DNA of 64,000 bases from Phenylobacterium deserti (GCF_003254705.1 NZ_QFYR01000003.1:423451-487450), one strand, 5' to 3'; shown: positions 1-9,309, counted from the first letter of the stretch. Notes: generated by a model from the sequence alone, not told the origin. Translations and numbers: made by a program.

Positions 1-55
1 CTGGCAGTTCATCCGCGACCTGGCAGGCGAGCTGGACCGCCCGCTCCCGCTCTGA
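1..55 (+). CDS. C-terminal end of a DUF815-type ATP-binding protein (partial)
   Basis: Only the last 17 codons are present, in frame 2, reading WQFIRDLAGELDRPLPL and then TGA. From memory, DUF815 AAA-type ATPases of alphaproteobacteria end in a similar tail of the type WQFI-DLAG, and the gene usually lies beside the LysM/M23 gene and serS-tatABC block, as it does here. The function of DUF815 proteins is not established. The call rests on a short tail plus context, so it is tentative. A hairpin follows the stop. Confidence 0.45.
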   Translation, partial: WQFIRDLAGELDRPLPL

Positions 56-65
56 GCTGATCGCA

Positions 66-88
66 GGCTCCTCCTCCGCGGAGGAGCC
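66..88. terminator. Hairpin between convergent genes
   Basis: A 9-bp perfect stem (66-74 with 80-88) with a 5-nt loop sits between the rightward partial gene and the leftward dipM stop at 95. There is no clear T-tract, so it may act as a bidirectional terminator or a 3'-end stabiliser. Confidence 0.6.
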
Positions 89-94
89 CTGTCG

Positions 95-2062
95 TCAGCG
101 AGGCAGGACGAGCTTCGGGTCGATGGGACGCGCGCGTTCCAGCGGGCTAGAGGCGTAGCGGATCTCGAAGTGCAGCTGGGTGGTCGGAACGCCGCCCGAT
201 GAGCCGGCCTGGCCGATCTGCTGCCCCTGGGCGATCTTCTGCTGCATCTTCACATCGACCCGGTCGAGGTGGCCGTACGCCGTGACCCAGCCGTCGGCAT
301 GCTTGATCAGCACCAGATTGCCAAAGCCCGGAACCTGGTCCCCGGCATAGACCACGTCGCCGGCTGCGGCGGCCCGCACGGGCGCGCCAGCCGTGGCGGC
401 GATGTTGATTCCGTCGTTGCGCTGGCCGCCGCCCTTCGGGCCGTAGTCGGAGACGATTTGGCCCTGCAGCGGCCAGACGAAGCGGCCACGACCCAATTCG
501 GAGATCTGGGCGTCGCCCGCGGTAGGCGCCGCAACGGGCGCCTGAGGGGGCCCGCTGGACGACGGCGCGGGGGTGGTCGGACGGCTTTGCGGCGGAGGCG
601 TATAAGGCCGAGGGGCGGTTTGGGCCGGCGGCTGCGTTGCGGGCGTCGCCGGACGCGGCTGAGCCTGCGGCTGGGTGACCGGCGCACTGGGACGCGGTTG
701 AGCCTGCGCAGGCGCCGAGACGCCTGGCCCCGGCGTGTAGGGCCGCGGCGTGGACGGCAGAACCGGAGCGGGCTCCTGCACGGGAACGCGAGCCGGTTCA
801 GGCGTGGGGGCGATGGGCGTCGGCGCAGGTTCCACCGGCCGGGCGATGGGGGTGCGGACCGTCTCCGTCAGAGCGCCGCGGTCGCGGTAGCCGCTGGGCA
901 GGCGGATGCGCTGCCCTCCGCGGACGGTCGCGTTGCGCGACAGGCCATTCTCGGTGCGCAGGGCCGCTTCCGTCACGCCGAAGCGCCGGGCGATCTGGGC
1001 CAGCGTGTCCGGACCATTGGCCACATAGGCCTTGGCGGTTGAGGTCGGGCCCTTCAGTTCGTCTCCCGGCTGGATGACGGCGTTGCGCTTGAGGTCGTTG
1101 TCCTCGCGCAGCTGGGCGACCGTGGTGCCCAGGCGATCGGCGATCTTCTCGAGGTTGTCGCCCTTTTTCACCGTGTAGGTGACCGGCTTGCCTTCGACGT
1201 CGACGACCCGGCCGGTGACCAGGCGACGGGTGGAGGTAGTGTAGGTCGGCTCCGGATCCGAGGCGCGCGTCGGCGTGGCGGCCGGCCGGGTCGGCGCCGG
1301 CGTCTCGCGAACAGGAATGGGCTCGGCGTCAGGCGCCTGCGAGGGCGTCACCGCAACGCGGGTCGTGGTGGTGATCGGGCCCTTGTCGCGGAACCCTTCC
1401 GGCAGGCGCAGGCGCTGGCCCACGCGCAGCGAAGTGGCCCTGCCGATGCGGTTCTCCTCGGCGATGGCTTCGGGCGTGACGGTGAAACGGCGGGCGATGG
1501 CGAACAGAGTGTCGCCCTGCCCCACCACATAGGCCTTGGCGCTGGAGGTGGGTCCCTTCAGCTCGTCGCCTGGATGGATGGCGGCGCCCTTTTTGAGGTC
1601 GTTGTCGGCGCGCAGCTGGTCGACGGTGGTGCCGAGCTTCTTGGCGATCTTCTCGAGGTTGTCGCCGCTCTTGACCTCGTAGGTCACGGCAGGACCGTCG
1701 ACATCGACCACACGGCCGGTGACGGTGCGGGCGGTGACGGTGCGATAGGTGGGCTGGGCCGGCGCGGCTGGGCGCTGTGCCGGCGCCTGTGCTTGGGGCG
1801 CGGGAGTCAGCGGTTGGAGCGGGCGCGCATCCACCGGCGGCGGCGGCGCGGTCTGAGCCAGCGGCGCTTCCTCCACGGTGGGAACAGGGGCTTGGCTAGC
1901 CGCAGCCGGCGGCGGCGCGGGGGTGCGCACGGGAGGCTGGCCTGGCGCGGGCGCCGTCCGGTCGATCGGGAAGTTCGGGCGCAGAGGCTCCGCGGTGGTG
2001 CAGGCGCCAAGGGCGCCGGTCATCAGCGCGATCAGGCTCGTCCGCTGCAGGAAATGCGTCAT
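95..2062 (-). CDS. dipM: DipM-like LysM x4 / LytM (M23) cell-division factor
   Basis: Envelope protein of 655 aa starting at the ATG at 2062; an upstream in-frame start would add 26 residues that look non-coding. An N-terminal signal ends in a lipobox-like LGAC (Cys21). Two near-duplicate units follow, each with two LysM domains (about 127-170 and 177-221, then 294-338 and 345-389). A Pro/Ala-rich linker (about 400-520) leads to a C-terminal M23/LytM domain (about 527-645). This is the architecture of Caulobacter DipM, which organises peptidoglycan remodelling at division. The zinc site is degenerate: the usual H-x3-D reads N549-D-G-I-N553 and the usual HLH reads QLH, leaving one histidine. 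It is therefore probably an activator or scaffold for other autolysins, not a peptidase. Last gene of the pcm-surE-serS-tat block. Confidence 0.85.
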   Translation of the reverse strand: MTHFLQRTSLIALMTGALGACTTAEPLRPNFPIDRTAPAPGQPPVRTPAPPPAAASQAPVPTVEEAPLAQTAPPPPVDARPLQPLTPAPQAQAPAQRPAAPAQPTYRTVTARTVTGRVVDVDGPAVTYEVKSGDNLEKIAKKLGTTVDQLRADNDLKKGAAIHPGDELKGPTSSAKAYVVGQGDTLFAIARRFTVTPEAIAEENRIGRATSLRVGQRLRLPEGFRDKGPITTTTRVAVTPSQAPDAEPIPVRETPAPTRPAATPTRASDPEPTYTTSTRRLVTGRVVDVEGKPVTYTVKKGDNLEKIADRLGTTVAQLREDNDLKRNAVIQPGDELKGPTSTAKAYVANGPDTLAQIARRFGVTEAALRTENGLSRNATVRGGQRIRLPSGYRDRGALTETVRTPIARPVEPAPTPIAPTPEPARVPVQEPAPVLPSTPRPYTPGPGVSAPAQAQPRPSAPVTQPQAQPRPATPATQPPAQTAPRPYTPPPQSRPTTPAPSSSGPPQAPVAAPTAGDAQISELGRGRFVWPLQGQIVSDYGPKGGGQRNDGINIAATAGAPVRAAAAGDVVYAGDQVPGFGNLVLIKHADGWVTAYGHLDRVDVKMQQKIAQGQQIGQAGSSGGVPTTQLHFEIRYASSPLERARPIDPKLVLPR

Positions 2063-2158
2063 CGCCGCTCCGCAAAATGGGCAACAAGGAATCAGTCGGG
2101 GCGTCGCAGGAGAATGGGCGAGGCCCGACGCCGAGGCCAACCCGCAAACCGCCGCAGC

Positions 2159-2815
2159 TCAGGGCTCTTTGGCGACGCCTTCGAGAAGGGGGACGAAACG
2201 GACGTCGATCAGGTCTTCGACGGTGAAGCCGCCCTGCCCGTCACCGGTGTAGCGGCGAAGCGTCTGGACCGGCCCCCTGCCGATCGGCGCAACCAGGACG
2301 CCCGAGGGCTTCAGCTGCTCCAGCAGAGCCTTCGGCTCTCCCGGCGCCGCCGCCGTGACCATAATGCGGTCGAAAGGCGCCTGCTCCGGCCAGCCTTCGC
2401 CGCCATCACCGAAGCGGGTGATGATGTTGGTGAGGCCCAGGGTTTTGAAGCGCGCCTCGGCGTCCTGCATCAGTGTGCGGTAGCGCTCGACGGAATAGAC
2501 CAGCCGCGCCACCCGCGAGAGGATCGCCGACTGATACCCGGAGCCGGTGCCGATCTCGAGCACGCGGTCGCGCTTTTCGATCTTCAGCGCCTGGGTCATC
2601 AATCCGACGATGAACGGCTGGCTGATGGTCTGGCCGCAGGCGATCGGCAGGGCGCTGTCCTCGAAGGCGCGCTCCTTGAACAGATCCGGGGTGAACAGCT
2701 CACGCGGGGTGGCTTCGATGGCGGCCAGCACCTTGGCGTCGCTCACGCCCTGCGAGCGCAGGGCGAGGATCAGCCGGGCCATCCGGGTTTCGGGAGTGTC
2801 TTCCGCTTGGGCCAT
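2159..2815 (-). CDS. pcm: Protein-L-isoaspartate O-methyltransferase
   Basis: A 218-aa cytoplasmic SAM-dependent methyltransferase that methylates L-isoaspartyl residues in damaged proteins and so starts their repair. The SAM-binding glycine motif VLEIGTGSGYQSAILS lies near residues 77-92, and the PCMT-type IACGQTISQPFIV segment precedes it. Length is normal for the family. It begins 1 base after the surE stop, and surE-pcm pairing is widespread in proteobacteria; dipM follows about 100 bases on. Confidence 0.93.
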   Translation of the reverse strand: MAQAEDTPETRMARLILALRSQGVSDAKVLAAIEATPRELFTPDLFKERAFEDSALPIACGQTISQPFIVGLMTQALKIEKRDRVLEIGTGSGYQSAILSRVARLVYSVERYRTLMQDAEARFKTLGLTNIITRFGDGGEGWPEQAPFDRIMVTAAAPGEPKALLEQLKPSGVLVAPIGRGPVQTLRRYTGDGQGGFTVEDLIDVRFVPLLEGVAKEP

Positions 2816-2816
2816 C

Positions 2817-3593
2817 TCAGGCTTTCGGGACCGCGCCGCCCAGCACCCCTTTCAGGTCGTGCACGGTCGGCTGATGCGTCAGGTCGATATGCAGGGGCGT
2901 GACCGAGATCCGCCCTTCGTAGACGGCGCGCAGGTCGGTGCCGTCCGCGGGCTCGGATTTCTCGTGCCGGAAGCCCATCCAGTAATACTCGCGGCCGCGC
3001 AGGTCGGTGCGCTTTTCCGAATGGCGGATGTGGGCGTCGCGGAAGCCCTGACGCGTCACCTCGACCTCGGTCACCTGGTCAGCGGGCGCCTGGGGGAAGT
3101 TGATGTTGATGACCACGTCCCTGGGCCAGCCGATCTCGACGAGGCGGCGGATCACCCCCGGGGCGTGCGCCTCGGCCGCATCGAAGAAGCGGTCCTCGAC
3201 CGCGTAGCCGCCAGTCTGCGAGAGGGCGATGCCGGGCACGCCCAGGGCCATCGCCTCGATCGCGCCGGCCACCGTGCCGGACATGGTGACGTCCTCGGCG
3301 AGGTTCGCGCCGCGGTTGACGCCGGAGAGCACGAGGTCCGGGCGCGCGCCCTCCACCAGCTCGTTCAGTCCGAGCATCACGCAGTCGGTGGGCGTTCCGG
3401 TGGTGGCGAAGCGGCGCTCGCCCACCTTTCGCACGCGGATCGGGTCGGCCAGGGTCAGGGCGCGGCTGGCGCCGGACTGCTCGTACTCCGGCGCGCAGAT
3501 CCAGACGTCGTCGGTCAGCGCCAGCGCGATCCGCTCCAGGGCCGCGAGCCCAGGCGCGTGGATGCCGTCGTCGTTGGTGAGCAGGATCCGCAT
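2817..3593 (-). CDS. surE: 5'/3'-nucleotidase SurE
   Basis: Metal-dependent nucleoside-monophosphate phosphatase (survival protein E), 258 aa. The N-terminal [10 protein letters not shown] carries the paired Asp metal ligands; GVNRGANLAEDV near residues 89-100 is the second conserved loop. Its ATG overlaps the serS TGA by one base (TGATG), indicating translational coupling, and pcm follows after one base. Length and motifs are standard. Confidence 0.95.
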   Translation of the reverse strand: MRILLTNDDGIHAPGLAALERIALALTDDVWICAPEYEQSGASRALTLADPIRVRKVGERRFATTGTPTDCVMLGLNELVEGARPDLVLSGVNRGANLAEDVTMSGTVAGAIEAMALGVPGIALSQTGGYAVEDRFFDAAEAHAPGVIRRLVEIGWPRDVVININFPQAPADQVTEVEVTRQGFRDAHIRHSEKRTDLRGREYYWMGFRHEKSEPADGTDLRAVYEGRISVTPLHIDLTHQPTVHDLKGVLGGAVPKA

Positions 3594-4870
3594 CAGCCGA
3601 TGTGGCTCAGGCCGCCCATGTAGGGCTGCAGCACGTCCGGGATGGCGATCTTACCGCCCTCGTCCTGGTAGTTCTCGAGCACGGCGACCAGGGTGCGGCC
3701 CACCGCCAAGCCCGAGCCGTTCAGGGTGTGGACGAAGCGGGTGCCCTTTTCGCCGGCCGCCTTGGTGCGGGCGTCCATGCGGCGGGCCTGGAAGTCGCCG
3801 CAGTTGGAGCAGGAGCTGATCTCGCGATAGCGGCCTTCCGACGGAATCCAGACCTCCAGGTCGTAGGTCTTGCGGGCCGAGAAGCCCATGTCGCCGGCGC
3901 ACAGCAACATCGTGCGGAACGGCAGGCCCAGGCGCTTGAGCACCTCCTCGGCGCAGCCGGTCATCCGCTCGTGTTCGGCGTCCGATTCATCTGGCGTGGT
4001 GATCGAGACCAGCTCGACCTTGCTGAACTGGTGCTGGCGGATCATGCCGCGCGTGTCACGCCCCGATGCGCCGGCCTCCGAGCGGAAGCAAGGCGTGAGC
4101 GCGGTCAGGCGAAGCGGAAGCTCTTCCTGCGGGGTGATCTGCTCGCGGACCAGGTTGGTCAGCGACACCTCGGCGGTGGGGATCAGCCAGCGCCCGTCGG
4201 TTGTGCGGAACAGGTCCTCGGCGAACTTGGGCAGCTGGCCCGTGCCGAAGGCCGCGTCGTCGCGCACCAGCAGCGGCGGCGAGACCTCTAGGTAGCCGTG
4301 CTCGCTGGTCTGCAGGTCGAGCATGTACTGGGCGATGGCACGCTCCAGGCGCGCCAGCTGCCCCTTGAGCACGACAAAGCGCGAGCCGCTCATCCGAGCG
4401 GCGGCCTCGAAGTCGAGCAGGCCCATGGCCTCCCCAAGATCGACGTGGTCTTTGGGCTCCGCGATGGCGCGCGGCTCGCCCCAGCGGCGGGTCTCGACGT
4501 TGTCGTTCTCGTCGGCGCCTGGCGGCACGTCCGCGGCGGGGATGTTCGGCAGGGCCGCGAGAATGCCGCGCAGCTCCTCGGCCGCGCTGCGCTCGAGTTC
4601 CGCCTGCTCTTCCAGGGTCTTCTTGAGCGTCTCCACGTGCGCCATCAGGCGCGTGGCTTCGGCCTCGTCCTTCTGAGCCTTGGCCTGGCCGATCTTCTTG
4701 GAGGAGTCGTTCCGCTCGGCCTGAGCCGACTGCAAGGCGGTTTGCGCCGCGCGGACGCGCGCATCCAGGTCGACGATCCGCGCCACGGTCTCGCCGCCAG
4801 ACATACCCTTCGCGTCCCAATGCTTCTGATACAGCTCGGGGTTTTCGCGAATGGCTCGGATGTCGTGCAT
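3593..4870 (-). CDS. serS: Seryl-tRNA synthetase
   Basis: Class II aminoacyl-tRNA synthetase of 425 aa charging tRNA-Ser (and tRNA-Sec where present). An N-terminal tRNA-binding coiled coil spans about residues 30-100. Motif 2 is [17 protein letters not shown] and motif 3 is [19 protein letters not shown] near the C-terminus. It is coupled to surE by a 1-base stop/start overlap. About 80 bases separate it from tatC upstream. Confidence 0.97.
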   Translation of the reverse strand: MHDIRAIRENPELYQKHWDAKGMSGGETVARIVDLDARVRAAQTALQSAQAERNDSSKKIGQAKAQKDEAEATRLMAHVETLKKTLEEQAELERSAAEELRGILAALPNIPAADVPPGADENDNVETRRWGEPRAIAEPKDHVDLGEAMGLLDFEAAARMSGSRFVVLKGQLARLERAIAQYMLDLQTSEHGYLEVSPPLLVRDDAAFGTGQLPKFAEDLFRTTDGRWLIPTAEVSLTNLVREQITPQEELPLRLTALTPCFRSEAGASGRDTRGMIRQHQFSKVELVSITTPDESDAEHERMTGCAEEVLKRLGLPFRTMLLCAGDMGFSARKTYDLEVWIPSEGRYREISSCSNCGDFQARRMDARTKAAGEKGTRFVHTLNGSGLAVGRTLVAVLENYQDEGGKIAIPDVLQPYMGGLSHIG

Positions 4871-4951
4871 GGGCGGCCCACGTTGCGGTGAGCGGTCTCT
4901 CTAGAGCGCGTCGGCGGACGGGCCAAGCCCTCGCGGTTAACCTCGCCCGCC

Positions 4952-5869
4952 TCAGACGGCGACGAGGTCGCGTCCGTCCTCTTCCCGCTTGCGCCGCACC
5001 TCGATCAGACGCACGCACCAGATCGAAATCTCGTAGAGAAGGATGATCGGCAGGGCGAGCAGCGTCTGGCTGATTGGGTCCGGCGGGGTGATGATCGCCG
5101 CCACCACGAAGACGCCGACGATGGCGTAGCGGCGCCCGTCCCGCAGCATCTTCGAGCTGATCAGGCCGGCCAGGCCCAGCAGGGTGAGGACGACCGGCAG
5201 CTGAAAACAAAGACCGAAGCCCAGCAGCAGCGTGGTCACCAGGCTGAGGTAGTCGGAGACCTTCGGCAGCATCTGAACCGAGACCGGCCCGACGCCGACA
5301 ATCTGCTGGCTCAGCGAGAACCACAGCACGAAGGGCAGGATCACGAAGTAGACCAGGGCCGCGCCCATCAGGAACAGGGCCGGCGCCGCCAGCAGGAACG
5401 GGATGAAGGCCCGCCGCTCGCGCTTGTAGAGGCCCGGTGCGACAAAGGCGTAGACCTGCCAGGCCAGCACGGGGAAGCAGAGGACGATCGCTCCGAAGCC
5501 GGCGAGCTTCAGCTTGGTGAAGAAGAACTCCAGGGGCGCGGTGAAGACCAGCGAAAGGCTCTTGGCCCCTTCGACGGGCGGCGCCTCGCGAAGGCCGACC
5601 AGGGTGAGGAACAGGTCCTTCGCGCCCGTCAGCATCCCCATCATGCCGCCGGCGTGCGCCTCATGCCGAACCGCCAGCAGTTGGGCGGCGATGGCGAAGG
5701 GGTGCAACAGCAGCAGGTAGATGGGCGTGGAGTAGTAGAAGCAGACCACGAAGCCGAGGAACACCGCAGCCACGCAGATGATCAGCCGCTTGCGCAGCTC
5801 CACGAGGTGATCCAGCAGCGGGGCGCGGCTGGCCTCGATTTCGGCTTCATCGGGATCGTAGTCGCTCAC
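4952..5869 (-). CDS. tatC: Twin-arginine translocase subunit TatC
   Basis: Polytopic inner-membrane receptor for twin-arginine signal peptides, 305 aa. The conserved cytoplasmic motif HLVELRKRL is at about residues 21-29, ahead of TM1, and six hydrophobic segments follow. A loop of about 45 residues after TM1 (roughly 65-110) makes it longer than the E. coli protein, which is common in alphaproteobacteria. It starts 3 bases after tatB. The Nif3-like protein at 61229-62134 is a possible Tat substrate in this window. Confidence 0.96.
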   Translation of the reverse strand: MSDYDPDEAEIEASRAPLLDHLVELRKRLIICVAAVFLGFVVCFYYSTPIYLLLLHPFAIAAQLLAVRHEAHAGGMMGMLTGAKDLFLTLVGLREAPPVEGAKSLSLVFTAPLEFFFTKLKLAGFGAIVLCFPVLAWQVYAFVAPGLYKRERRAFIPFLLAAPALFLMGAALVYFVILPFVLWFSLSQQIVGVGPVSVQMLPKVSDYLSLVTTLLLGFGLCFQLPVVLTLLGLAGLISSKMLRDGRRYAIVGVFVVAAIITPPDPISQTLLALPIILLYEISIWCVRLIEVRRKREEDGRDLVAV

Positions 5870-5872
5870 GCC

Positions 5873-6430
5873 CTACTCCGCCGTGTTCTTGGGCTTGCGC
5901 GGCGCCGCAGCGCGCTTGGCGCGAGGCTTGGGGGCCGCTTTCGGGGTGGCTTGGGCTTCCGGCGTCACCGGCGGGTCGACCTGCTCGACCGTGGCCTTCC
6001 GGGCGCGCGGCTTGCGAGCGGGCTTCGGCGCAGCCGCCTCTTCCGCTTCGATCTGCGCCTGGGCGGCGGCCGCCTCTTCCGGCGTCGGCTCGTAGCGGTA
6101 GTTCACCGGCGCATCGAGGTCGACACCGACCTCGGTGAGACCGTGCTGGATGTCGCTGAAGGTCTGGGTGACCTGCGAAGCCGTCTCCGAGACCGTGGGA
6201 TCGGTCCACTGGCCGCGGCGCATGGCGTCCACTTCCTTGCGCAGCTCGTCCAGCTCCGACTGGCGCGCCATCTCATCGAAGCTGGAGCGGAATTCCGCCG
6301 CCATGCCGCGCAGCTTGGCCATGAACTGGCCGAGCTTGCGAAGCAGAACAGGCAGATCCTTGGGCCCGACCACGATCAACGCCACAATGGCGATGAGCAG
6401 GATCTCCGTGCCGCCGATCTCTTGAAACAT
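5873..6430 (-). CDS. tatB: Sec-independent translocase subunit TatB
   Basis: 185 aa. A single N-terminal membrane helix ends in the Tat hinge (ALIVVGPKDLPVLLRKLGQF), followed by an amphipathic helix and a long charged, Ala/Pro/Lys-rich tail (about 115-185) typical of alphaproteobacterial TatB. TatB pairs with TatC in substrate recognition. A strong hairpin (6452-6479) separates it from tatA upstream and could set the TatA:TatB ratio. Confidence 0.94.
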   Translation of the reverse strand: MFQEIGGTEILLIAIVALIVVGPKDLPVLLRKLGQFMAKLRGMAAEFRSSFDEMARQSELDELRKEVDAMRRGQWTDPTVSETASQVTQTFSDIQHGLTEVGVDLDAPVNYRYEPTPEEAAAAQAQIEAEEAAAPKPARKPRARKATVEQVDPPVTPEAQATPKAAPKPRAKRAAAPRKPKNTAE

Positions 6431-6451
6431 GGCGAGCGCCTAGACGAGAAC

Positions 6452-6479
6452 GCCCGCGCCGATCAAGACCGGCGCGGGC
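6452..6479 (-). terminator. Intercistronic hairpin between tatA and tatB
   Basis: A 10-bp perfect GC stem (6452-6461 with 6470-6479) and an 8-nt loop lie in the 72-base tatA-tatB gap. In the leftward transcript the 3' side runs into a moderately T-rich stretch. It may be a partial terminator or a 3' stabiliser of tatA mRNA, either of which would give more TatA than TatB. Confidence 0.65.
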
Positions 6480-6502
6480 CAATTGGAAGAATATTGCGAC
6501 GC

Positions 6503-6712
6503 TTAGGCGCCGGTCTTCTCGTTCTCGCGGTCCTTGGGCAGCGGCTTGGCCGAGGCTTCCTGCGTCTCGTCCTCACCCTTCAGCCCGTCACGGAAGGCGC
6601 GAATGCCTTTGGCGGCGTCGCCCATCAGGCCCGAAAGCTTGCCGCGCCCGCCAAACAGCAGGGCGACGATGACCAGGACGATGACCCAGTGCCAGATGGA
6701 AAAAGAGCCCAT
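6503..6712 (-). CDS. tatA: Sec-independent translocase subunit TatA
   Basis: 69 aa, pore-forming subunit of the Tat translocase. A short N-terminal helix ([19 protein letters not shown]) is followed by the [16 protein letters not shown] amphipathic helix and an acidic/lysine tail. A GAGGAG ribosome-binding site precedes the ATG at 6712. First gene of a tatA-tatB-tatC-serS-surE-pcm-dipM run. Confidence 0.95.
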   Translation of the reverse strand: MGSFSIWHWVIVLVIVALLFGGRGKLSGLMGDAAKGIRAFRDGLKGEDETQEASAKPLPKDRENEKTGA

Positions 6713-6733
6713 AGCGGCGAAACTCCTCTGCGC

Positions 6734-6754
6734 GCGCGGCCCTACCGGCCGCGC
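6734..6754 (-). terminator. Hairpin between scpB and tatA
   Basis: An 8-bp GC stem (6734-6741 with 6747-6754) with a 5-nt loop lies in the 109-base gap between the scpB stop and the tatA start. It probably ends the nagZ-scpA-scpB transcript or forms part of the tatA leader. There is no T-tract. Confidence 0.45.
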
Positions 6755-6821
6755 CCCCGCGACTTCTCGCGAGCTATATAATCCGTCCCGGCGAGGTGCG
6801 CCATGGACACGAGATGCGTCC

Positions 6822-7475
6822 TTAGCGCTCCGACTCGTCCTCGTCGCCCAGGAAGTCGATATGGAACTCCGGCTGTTCGGCGAGGTCCAGCGGGTCTTCG
6901 TCGGCGCCGATGGCTTCGGGATTCGGAACAGTGAAGTCGGCCGGCAGGTCCAGCGACAGAAGTCCCGCCGCCTTCATCTCGGCGATGCCGGGAAGATCGG
7001 ACAGGCTGGCCAGGCCGTAGTGCTCCAGGAAGGCGTCGGTCGTGCCGTACGTCACCGGCCGGCCCGGCGTGCGGCGGCGACCGCGCATGCGCACGAGGCC
7101 GAGCTCCAGGAGGACGTCCAGGGTGCCCTTGCTGGCCTGCACGCCGCGAACCGATTCAATCTCGGCGCGGGTCACCGGCTGGTGATAGGCGATAATCGCC
7201 AGGGTTTCCTGCGCGGCTTTGGAAAGGCGGCGGGGCTCCTCCCGCTCCTCGGTCATCAGCCAGGCGAGATCCTCTGCGGTCTGGAAGCGCCAGCGGCCGG
7301 CGACCTGCACCAGTTCGACGCCACGACCGGCGTAGCGAGCCTGCAAGGCGGCGAGCCCGCCGGCAACGTCGGCGCCCTCCGGCAAACGCGCGGCGATGTC
7401 GGCGACGCTGAGGGGACCCGCGGCCGCGAACAGCAGCGCCTCGATTTCGCGCTCAGTGTGGATGGCGTCGCTCAC
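6822..7475 (-). CDS. scpB: Segregation and condensation protein B
   Basis: 217-aa kleisin-associated (Kite) protein with two winged-helix domains that works with ScpA and SMC in chromosome compaction and segregation. The [24 protein letters not shown] segment (here [18 protein letters not shown]) is the family signature, near residues 87-106. Its ATG overlaps the scpA stop by 4 bases (ATGA at 7472-7475). The C-terminal tail is acidic. Confidence 0.93.
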   Translation of the reverse strand: MSDAIHTEREIEALLFAAAGPLSVADIAARLPEGADVAGGLAALQARYAGRGVELVQVAGRWRFQTAEDLAWLMTEEREEPRRLSKAAQETLAIIAYHQPVTRAEIESVRGVQASKGTLDVLLELGLVRMRGRRRTPGRPVTYGTTDAFLEHYGLASLSDLPGIAEMKAAGLLSLDLPADFTVPNPEAIGADEDPLDLAEQPEFHIDFLGDEDESER

Positions 7476-8287
7476 GCCAGCACCTCAGATGCCGCACGGG
7501 TGCGCAGATAGATGTCGGCGAAGGCTTCCAGCTGTCGGACGTCGAGCGCGCCTTCCTTCACGAGCTCAAGGCTCGCCGAGAGGGTGGAGGCGACATAGGA
7601 GGCGCGGCTGGGGCCGGGCTCTTCCCCCCTGCGCATCGGCGCGACGCCGGCAAGCGGGGTCCAGACGGCCAGCTCCGGCAACAGCTTGCGCAGCCGCTCG
7701 CGCGCCTCTTCCAGCGGGAAGGCGGCGGGCGGACGCGGCGCGTAGTGGCGCGAGGCTTCCTTCTTCCGCTGGCCGATGTAGGCGCTCATCAAGCTGTATA
7801 GGTCGCCCTCGATGCGTCCCGACGGGACCACCTTGATGGCGTCCGGGTCGCCGCGAACGAAGACGTCGCGGCCCACCTGCGGGCGCGCCTTGAGAGCCTC
7901 GACGGCGGTTCGCATCGCGTCCAGCTTGGCCAGACGATAAGCCAGACGGGCGGCCACTTCCTCGGCGGGCGCCTCGTCCGGCTTGGCCTTCTCAGGCTTC
8001 GGCAGCAGCAGACGGGATTTCAGATAGGCCAGCCAGGCGGCCATCACGAGATAGTCGGCCGCCAGCGAGAAGCGCATCCGCCGCGCCTGCTGAACAAAGG
8101 CCAGATACTGCTCCGCCAGCTTGAGCACCGAGATCCGGGTCAGGTCGACCTTTTGGCTGCGCGCCAAGGCGAGCAGGACATGCAGCGGGCCTTCATAGCC
8201 GTCCACGTCCACGATCAGCGCCTCGCCGTCCTCCGCGGCGCTGGCGGCAGCGGTGAAGTCGAGGTTCGGCTGAAAGGGCGCGTTCAC
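7472..8287 (-). CDS. scpA: Segregation and condensation protein A (kleisin)
   Basis: 271 aa. The kleisin subunit that bridges the SMC heads. The N-terminal YEGPLHVLLALARSQKVDL motif (about residues 29-47) is typical of ScpA and the C-terminal winged helix is recognisable. Both ends overlap neighbours by 4 bases (nagZ upstream, scpB downstream), so nagZ-scpA-scpB should be translated as a coupled unit. Confidence 0.94.
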   Translation of the reverse strand: MNAPFQPNLDFTAAASAAEDGEALIVDVDGYEGPLHVLLALARSQKVDLTRISVLKLAEQYLAFVQQARRMRFSLAADYLVMAAWLAYLKSRLLLPKPEKAKPDEAPAEEVAARLAYRLAKLDAMRTAVEALKARPQVGRDVFVRGDPDAIKVVPSGRIEGDLYSLMSAYIGQRKKEASRHYAPRPPAAFPLEEARERLRKLLPELAVWTPLAGVAPMRRGEEPGPSRASYVASTLSASLELVKEGALDVRQLEAFADIYLRTRAASEVLA

Positions 8288-9309
8288 TTCAGCGCGGCGC
8301 CTTCGAAGGCGGCGGCGAAGCGCGCCCGCCCCTGCTCCACATCGAACGGCTCGGGGCTACGGGCCAGCCGAGCCAGGGCTGCTTCGGCACGGCGCGCGGA
8401 CCGCCCCTTGAGCGGCCGGGCGCCTTTCACGACGCCCTTCATTTCGTCCATGTCGCCATTGCAGTGCAGGAGCACGTCGCAGCCGGCGTCCAGCGCGGCC
8501 TGCGCCCGATCCGAGAAGTCGCCGGACAGCGCCTTCATGGACAAGTCGTCGCTCATCAGCAGGCCATCGAAGCCGATCTCGCCGCGGATCACCTTGGAGA
8601 TCGCCTTGCGCGACGTGGTCGCCGGCCGCTTCTTGTCGATGGCCGTGTAGATGACGTGGGCGGTCATCGCCATCGGCATGTCCGACAGCACCCTGAACGG
8701 CGCGAAGTCCCGCTGGAGAAGGTCGTCGTAGGACGCCTCGACCACTGGAAGCTCCAGGTGGCTGTCGGCCTTGGCCCGGCCGTGACCGGGAATGTGCTTG
8801 ATGATCGGCAGGACGCCGCCGGCGATCAGGCCTTCCGCCGCCGCACGACCGAGGAAGGCGACGTCTTCCGGGGTCTGTCCATAGGCCCGGTCGCCGATGA
8901 TCTCGTGGCCGTCTGGAGCCGGTACGTCGAGCACCGGGACGCAGTCCACGTTGATCCCGACTTCGGCAAGATCGTGCGCCATCAGGCGAGCGCCCAGGCG
9001 GGTGATCTCACGCTTCAGCAGCGGGTCATTGCCTGCCAGCTGGCCATAGGCCCTGCCCGGCGGGTACTTCGGCCAGTGTGGCGGTCCCATGCGTTGAACC
9101 CGGCCGCCTTCCTGGTCGATCAGGATCGGCGCGTCTGGGCGATCGACCGTCTCGCGCAAGGCGGCGGTCAGCGCGCGCACCTGGTCGGGGCTGTCGATGT
9201 TCCGCTTGAACAGAATGAAGCCCCAGGGCCGCACGTCGCGGAAGAAGGCGACCTCTTCCTTGGACAGCGTCAGGCCCTGGCAGCCCAGGATGGCGGCGGT
9301 GGTGCTCAC
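8284..9309 (-). CDS. nagZ: Beta-N-acetylhexosaminidase NagZ (GH3)
   Basis: 341-aa cytoplasmic glycosidase of peptidoglycan recycling that removes GlcNAc from anhydro-muropeptides. The GH3 loop KHIPGHGRAKADSHLELP supplies the catalytic His/Asp pair, and the nucleophile Asp is in LLMSDDLSMKAL (about residues 240-250). It lacks a signal peptide. Overlaps the SPOR gene and scpA by 4 bases each. Confidence 0.94.
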   Translation of the reverse strand: MSTTAAILGCQGLTLSKEEVAFFRDVRPWGFILFKRNIDSPDQVRALTAALRETVDRPDAPILIDQEGGRVQRMGPPHWPKYPPGRAYGQLAGNDPLLKREITRLGARLMAHDLAEVGINVDCVPVLDVPAPDGHEIIGDRAYGQTPEDVAFLGRAAAEGLIAGGVLPIIKHIPGHGRAKADSHLELPVVEASYDDLLQRDFAPFRVLSDMPMAMTAHVIYTAIDKKRPATTSRKAISKVIRGEIGFDGLLMSDDLSMKALSGDFSDRAQAALDAGCDVLLHCNGDMDEMKGVVKGARPLKGRSARRAEAALARLARSPEPFDVEQGRARFAAAFEGAALK

